Assembly (NCBI GenBank): GCA_021812905.1
Contig: JAKAMM010000056.1
Location: 1-8,738 of the forward strand
Direction of reading: 5' to 3'
Length of the DNA: 8,738 bases
Source: Chloroflexota bacterium
GTDB lineage: Bacteria > Chloroflexota > Anaerolineae > Anaerolineales > Villigracilaceae
Shown here: positions 6,171 through 8,738 of the stretch, piece by piece
Layout of the letters: each line of letters opens with the position of its first letter
How positions within the stretch are numbered: the stretch's first letter is position 1
Notes under the pieces: model-generated
What the model was told of the DNA's origin: nothing
The model's database searches: none
The model's input: only the letters and a program-made list of their open reading frames with translations
Program-made: the position numbers and the translations under genes

Positions 6171-6581
6171 ATGGCCGCCATTTTTCCTTCGCCGGAATGG
6201 TTGAAATCTCTTGAGGAAAAACTCAATTTAGATGCTCACTACAACGAAATTGCCAGGAATTGGGAAGGCGATCTCGTTTTTGAAATTCTGCCCGAGGGGA
6301 ATCTTAAAGAGCTATTGAGAATGTACCTTGATTTGTGGCATGGAAAATGCCGCGGCGCGGAATATGCTTCCGAGCCGTCTGTGCATGCGAAGCCGGCTTT
6401 TATTATGCGTTCCCCTTACAATAATTTTACGGCGATCCTGCAAGGCAAACTCGATCCCATGACTGCCATGATGACCAGCAAACTTAAAGTTGAAGGCAGT
6501 TTGGGTTATATGATGCGTAATGTGCCCGTCGTGTTGGACTTTGTGCGTTGCGCGCGCGAGATTACAACCGACATTGCGTAA
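6171..6581 (+). CDS. SCP2 sterol-binding domain protein (small lipid carrier)
   Basis: This 136-aa cytoplasmic protein consists almost wholly of an SCP2 domain, a fold that binds sterols, fatty acyl chains or other hydrophobic ligands. The tell-tale stretch is KPAFIMRSPYNNFTAILQGKLDPMTAMMTSKLKVEGSLGYMMR (pieces at 74-116): a beta strand, then the Q/GKLDPM turn and the KLKVEG strand of the family. WEGDLVFEI (31-39) is an early strand of the sheet. No signal peptide or membrane segment is seen. ATG 6171 is chosen because AAGGAG (6159-6164) lies 6 nt upstream; a longer in-frame ATG at 6108 would start before the candidate promoter's start site. The stop is 3 nt from the AOR start, so the two are co-transcribed. 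The ligand is unknown; the neighbour suggests a hydrophobic aldehyde or acid, which is inference only. Confidence 0.88.
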   Translation: MAAIFPSPEWLKSLEEKLNLDAHYNEIARNWEGDLVFEILPEGNLKELLRMYLDLWHGKCRGAEYASEPSVHAKPAFIMRSPYNNFTAILQGKLDPMTAMMTSKLKVEGSLGYMMRNVPVVLDFVRCAREITTDIA

Positions 6582-6584
6582 TCC

Positions 6585-8402
6585 ATGCAGCCCATTCTAA
6601 AAATCGATCTTACAACGGGAAACGCAGAAGAATATAAAATCCCGCAGGAATGGGAGAGAGCATTTCTGGGAGGCGCGTCGCTGGCGGCGCGCTTGCTCTA
6701 TCCTTCGCTCACGAAAGAACTTGACCCATTTTCTCCCGAATCGCCTTTGATGTTTATCAATGGCCCGCTGACCGGAACATCCGGGCCGACAGTTGGGCGA
6801 TTTGCAGTGTGCGGCAAAGGTCCGGCAACCGGCTTGTGGGCCGAGTCGCATTGCGGTGGATTTTGGGGGCCGGAGCTTCGCTTCGCGGGATACGATGGTT
6901 TGTGGATCACGGGCAAGGCCGAAGCGCCGATTTATCTTTGGATCGAGGATGGCTGCTTCGAGGTCCGGCCCGCGGCGCAGTTGTGGGGCAAGGATACTTA
7001 CGAAACGCAAGACCTCATCAAAAATGAGGTCGGTAAAAAAGGAATCCATGTCGCGTGTGTTGGACCCGCTGCAGAAAACGGGATTCTATTTGCGGGGATT
7101 TATTGCGATCACGGACGCACGGCGGGACGCACCGGACTCGGCGCGGTGATGGCTTCGAAAAATCTCAAGGCGATTGCCGTGCGTGGCACGAATAAACCGC
7201 CGCTCGTTCACGCCGACCTTTATGCGGGCCCCCGTTCTGAATCCAATCGCACGCTGAAAGTGGATAACGAAGCGCGCATCCTGCACGAACTCGGCACAGC
7301 CAGCGTTGCCAATTATTCCGAATATCTCGGCTCGATGCCCGCAAAATATTATCATCAGGGCGGCTTTGAACCGGTGGACAAAATTTCCGGCGCGACCATG
7401 ACCGATACAATTCTTTCCGGTCAAAGTGCGTGCCATGCCTGCGTGATCGCGTGCGGACGTGTTGTAAAACTTGAAGATGGTAACAAACGCAAAGGTCCTG
7501 AGTATGAAACGATCGTTTCATTTGGCCCAAACCTGTTGATTGATGATCTGGCTGAGATCACGCGTTTAGGCGAGTTATGTGACCGCTATGGCATGGACAC
7601 CATTAGTACTGGTAACACGATTGGCCTGGCATTTTATTTATTTGAACTTGGCAGGGTCACAACCCAGGACACCGGCGGACTTGAATTGAAATGGGGCGAT
7701 GCTGTGGCTGTCCGTCAGTTGGTGAGAATGACGGCGAGACGGGAAGGCATCGGCGAATGGATCGCTCAGGGCTCACGGCGGTTGGGTAAACACTTCGGCG
7801 CGGAAGAAGAAGCTGTGCAGGTCAACGGGTTGGAGGTTGCGTATCACGATCCGCGCGGTGTTTCGGGCATGGCGCTCTCGTATGCGACTTCACCACGCGG
7901 CGCCTGCCACAACCAGTCCGATTATTTTTTTGTAGACTTCGGACATGTCCATCCTGAGCTTGGCATCGAATATTTTCCGCGTCATGCGCAAGCCGAGAAG
8001 GCCGCCAATGTTGCGAAGCATCAAAACTGGCGCACAGTCTATAACGCAATGGTCATGTGTATCTTCGCGAACGTCGCGCCGCAAATGCAGGTGGATCTTA
8101 TTAATGCAGCCTGCGGTTACGATTGGACGATTGACGAGATGATGAAATGCGGCGAGCGCGGCTGGAACATGAAGCGCGCTGTAAATAATCGCATGGGATT
8201 GACTGCCGCGAACGATAAATTGCCAAAGACCCTGCTCGAACCTTTAGCAACTGGCGGCACGGAAGGATTTACGCCGGATATCCAAGGCATGCTTTACGCC
8301 TATTACAACGCTCGCGGCTGGGACCTGGAAACGGGTCACCCGATGAAAGAAAAACTCCTCGCCCTGGGGCTGGAGGGTGTTGCCACGGATTTGTGGGGTT
8401 AG
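6585..8402 (+). CDS. Aldehyde:ferredoxin oxidoreductase (tungsten-pterin enzyme family)
   Basis: This 605-aa cytoplasmic enzyme is expected to oxidise an aldehyde to the carboxylic acid (or run the reverse) with ferredoxin, using a tungsten bis-pterin cofactor and one [4Fe-4S] cluster. Its length is that of classical archaeal AORs. The N-terminal pterin domain (about 1-205) has FLGGASLAARLLY, GPLTGTSGPTVGRF, ESHCGGFWGPELRFAGYDG and GRTGLGAVMASKNLKAIAV. The cluster ligands are C283, C286 and C290 (CxxCxxxC in SACHACVIACG) plus C492 (VMCIF). HDPRG (421-425) and SPRGACH (436-442) supply active-site residues; His442 probably matches the histidine near tungsten in the Pyrococcus enzyme. The C-terminal MLYAYYNARGWDLETGHP motif is complete. 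No clear ribosome-binding site precedes ATG 6585, so coupling to the SCP2 gene 3 nt upstream is likely. The aldehyde substrate cannot be read; other AOR-family members exist with different substrates. No pterin-synthesis gene lies in the window. Confidence 0.93.
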   Translation: MQPILKIDLTTGNAEEYKIPQEWERAFLGGASLAARLLYPSLTKELDPFSPESPLMFINGPLTGTSGPTVGRFAVCGKGPATGLWAESHCGGFWGPELRFAGYDGLWITGKAEAPIYLWIEDGCFEVRPAAQLWGKDTYETQDLIKNEVGKKGIHVACVGPAAENGILFAGIYCDHGRTAGRTGLGAVMASKNLKAIAVRGTNKPPLVHADLYAGPRSESNRTLKVDNEARILHELGTASVANYSEYLGSMPAKYYHQGGFEPVDKISGATMTDTILSGQSACHACVIACGRVVKLEDGNKRKGPEYETIVSFGPNLLIDDLAEITRLGELCDRYGMDTISTGNTIGLAFYLFELGRVTTQDTGGLELKWGDAVAVRQLVRMTARREGIGEWIAQGSRRLGKHFGAEEEAVQVNGLEVAYHDPRGVSGMALSYATSPRGACHNQSDYFFVDFGHVHPELGIEYFPRHAQAEKAANVAKHQNWRTVYNAMVMCIFANVAPQMQVDLINAACGYDWTIDEMMKCGERGWNMKRAVNNRMGLTAANDKLPKTLLEPLATGGTEGFTPDIQGMLYAYYNARGWDLETGHPMKEKLLALGLEGVATDLWG

Positions 8403-8459
8403 ACCGTGGAATGCGGACGGTGGACAATGATATGGTCTACGGTCCACCGTCCATTGTCA
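8401..8459. repeat. Inverted heptad repeats between AOR and nnrE genes
   Basis: The 77-nt gap between the AOR stop and the next gene is built on a 7-nt period: AGACCGT, GGAATGC, GGACGGT, GGACAAT, GATATGG, TCTACGG, TCCACCG, TCCATTG (8401-8456). The units invert halfway, so GGACGGTGGAC (8415-8425) pairs perfectly with GTCCACCGTCC (8442-8452), 11 bp with a 16-nt loop. No T tract follows, so it is not a clear intrinsic terminator. It resembles short tandemly repeated sequences seen between genes in some filamentous bacteria; I recall similar GGACGGT-type units in Chloroflexota, but this is from memory. Confidence 0.65.
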
Positions 8460-8479
8460 GAATTTTGAATAGAGGAACC

Positions 8480-8738
8480 ATGAAACTTGTAACCGTTGAA
8501 CAAATGAAAGCGATCGAACAGGAAGCCAATGTCAGGGGTTTATCCTACGACGACATGATGGAAAACGCCGGCCTTGGTCTGGCGGATCTTATTCTCGATA
8601 TTTTTGCCGATGAAATCGAGCCTTCTGTTTTGGGGTTAGTCGGCCCTGGAAATAATGGCGGCGATACTTTGATCGCCTTGACTCATCTCCTCAAGGAAGG
8701 CTGGAAGGCGCAGGCGCATCCTGCGCGCGCGGCGGCCG
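8480..8738 (+). CDS. nnrE: NAD(P)H-hydrate epimerase, 5' part (YjeF N-terminal domain)
   Basis: The 86 codons visible begin at ATG 8480 with AGAGGA (8471-8476) upstream, and run off the right edge. The product is a metabolite-repair enzyme that interconverts R and S forms of hydrated NAD(P)H so that a dehydratase can restore them; in many bacteria the epimerase is fused to that dehydratase (Nnr), which cannot be judged here. Evidence: MKLVTVEQMKAIEQEA, the SYDDMMENAGLGLAD helix, and the glycine-rich GLVGPGNNGGDTL (56-68), matching the family GxGNNGGDG pattern with Thr in place of the usual last Gly. The final residues (AHPARAAA) are unlike the usual GWxVxV strand and come from a very GC-rich, hairpin-prone end, so the last 20 or so bases may be unreliable. 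It probably has no metabolic link to the AOR gene. Confidence 0.82.
   Translation, partial: MKLVTVEQMKAIEQEANVRGLSYDDMMENAGLGLADLILDIFADEIEPSVLGLVGPGNNGGDTLIALTHLLKEGWKAQAHPARAAA

Noticed and set aside
6597..7530. Several long open frames antisense or out of frame within the AOR gene
   Set aside because: They are low-complexity, Arg/Pro/Ser-rich shadows of a fully motif-supported AOR frame, with no ribosome-binding sites.
1..8738. CRISPR array, insertion sequence, prophage or a new defence system
   Set aside because: No regularly spaced direct repeats, transposase or integrase motifs, or defence-type domains were seen on either strand. The tRNA lies next to ordinary transport genes without an attachment-site duplication that I could detect.

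Overview
The window looks like a piece of a bacterial chromosome, most likely from the phylum Chloroflexota (Anaerolineae-like). This is inference, not a database result. It rests on three things: a lipoprotein with a long Pro/Thr/Val-rich linker just after its lipobox Cys (1936-2892), intergenic inverted and heptad repeats of a style I associate with that group, and a tungsten-type aldehyde:ferredoxin oxidoreductase, which suggests an anaerobic or facultatively anaerobic life. No phage, transposase, CRISPR or toxin-antitoxin genes are visible.

Layout. Positions 12-93 hold a tRNA-Leu(GAG) on the + strand, followed by a hairpin terminator (99-134) and a small inverted repeat (162-217). From 253 to 5923 the minus strand carries two tandem, independently promoted polar amino-acid ABC importer operons in the same order: substrate-binding lipoprotein, permease, ATPase. 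Operon A (reading leftward from about 2983) has genes at 2892-1936, 1835-1053 and 1053-253. Operon B (reading leftward from about 6068) has genes at 5923-5015, 4809-3958 and 3956-3192. Each has one permease gene, so the permease probably works as a homodimer. In both, permease and ATPase genes are almost fused (1-nt overlap or 1-nt gap), while the binding-protein gene is separated from the permease by strong hairpins, as expected if the binding protein is made in excess.

From 6171 the + strand carries a small SCP2-type lipid-binding protein, then 3 nt later a full-length aldehyde:ferredoxin oxidoreductase (605 aa, with the cluster cysteines). A spacer built from inverted 7-bp repeats follows, then the 5' part of an NAD(P)H-hydrate epimerase gene that runs off the window.

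The most useful new observation is that both importer operons are preceded by near-identical promoter blocks (2954-2987 and 6039-6072; 26 of 34 positions identical). Each reads on the minus strand as TTGCAA or TTGCAT, a 17-nt spacer, then TATCCT. This suggests the two importers share regulation. The second is the tight SCP2-AOR gene pair, which raises the possibility of a hydrophobic aldehyde substrate. I did not find a clearly new multi-gene system; most of the window is well-known families.
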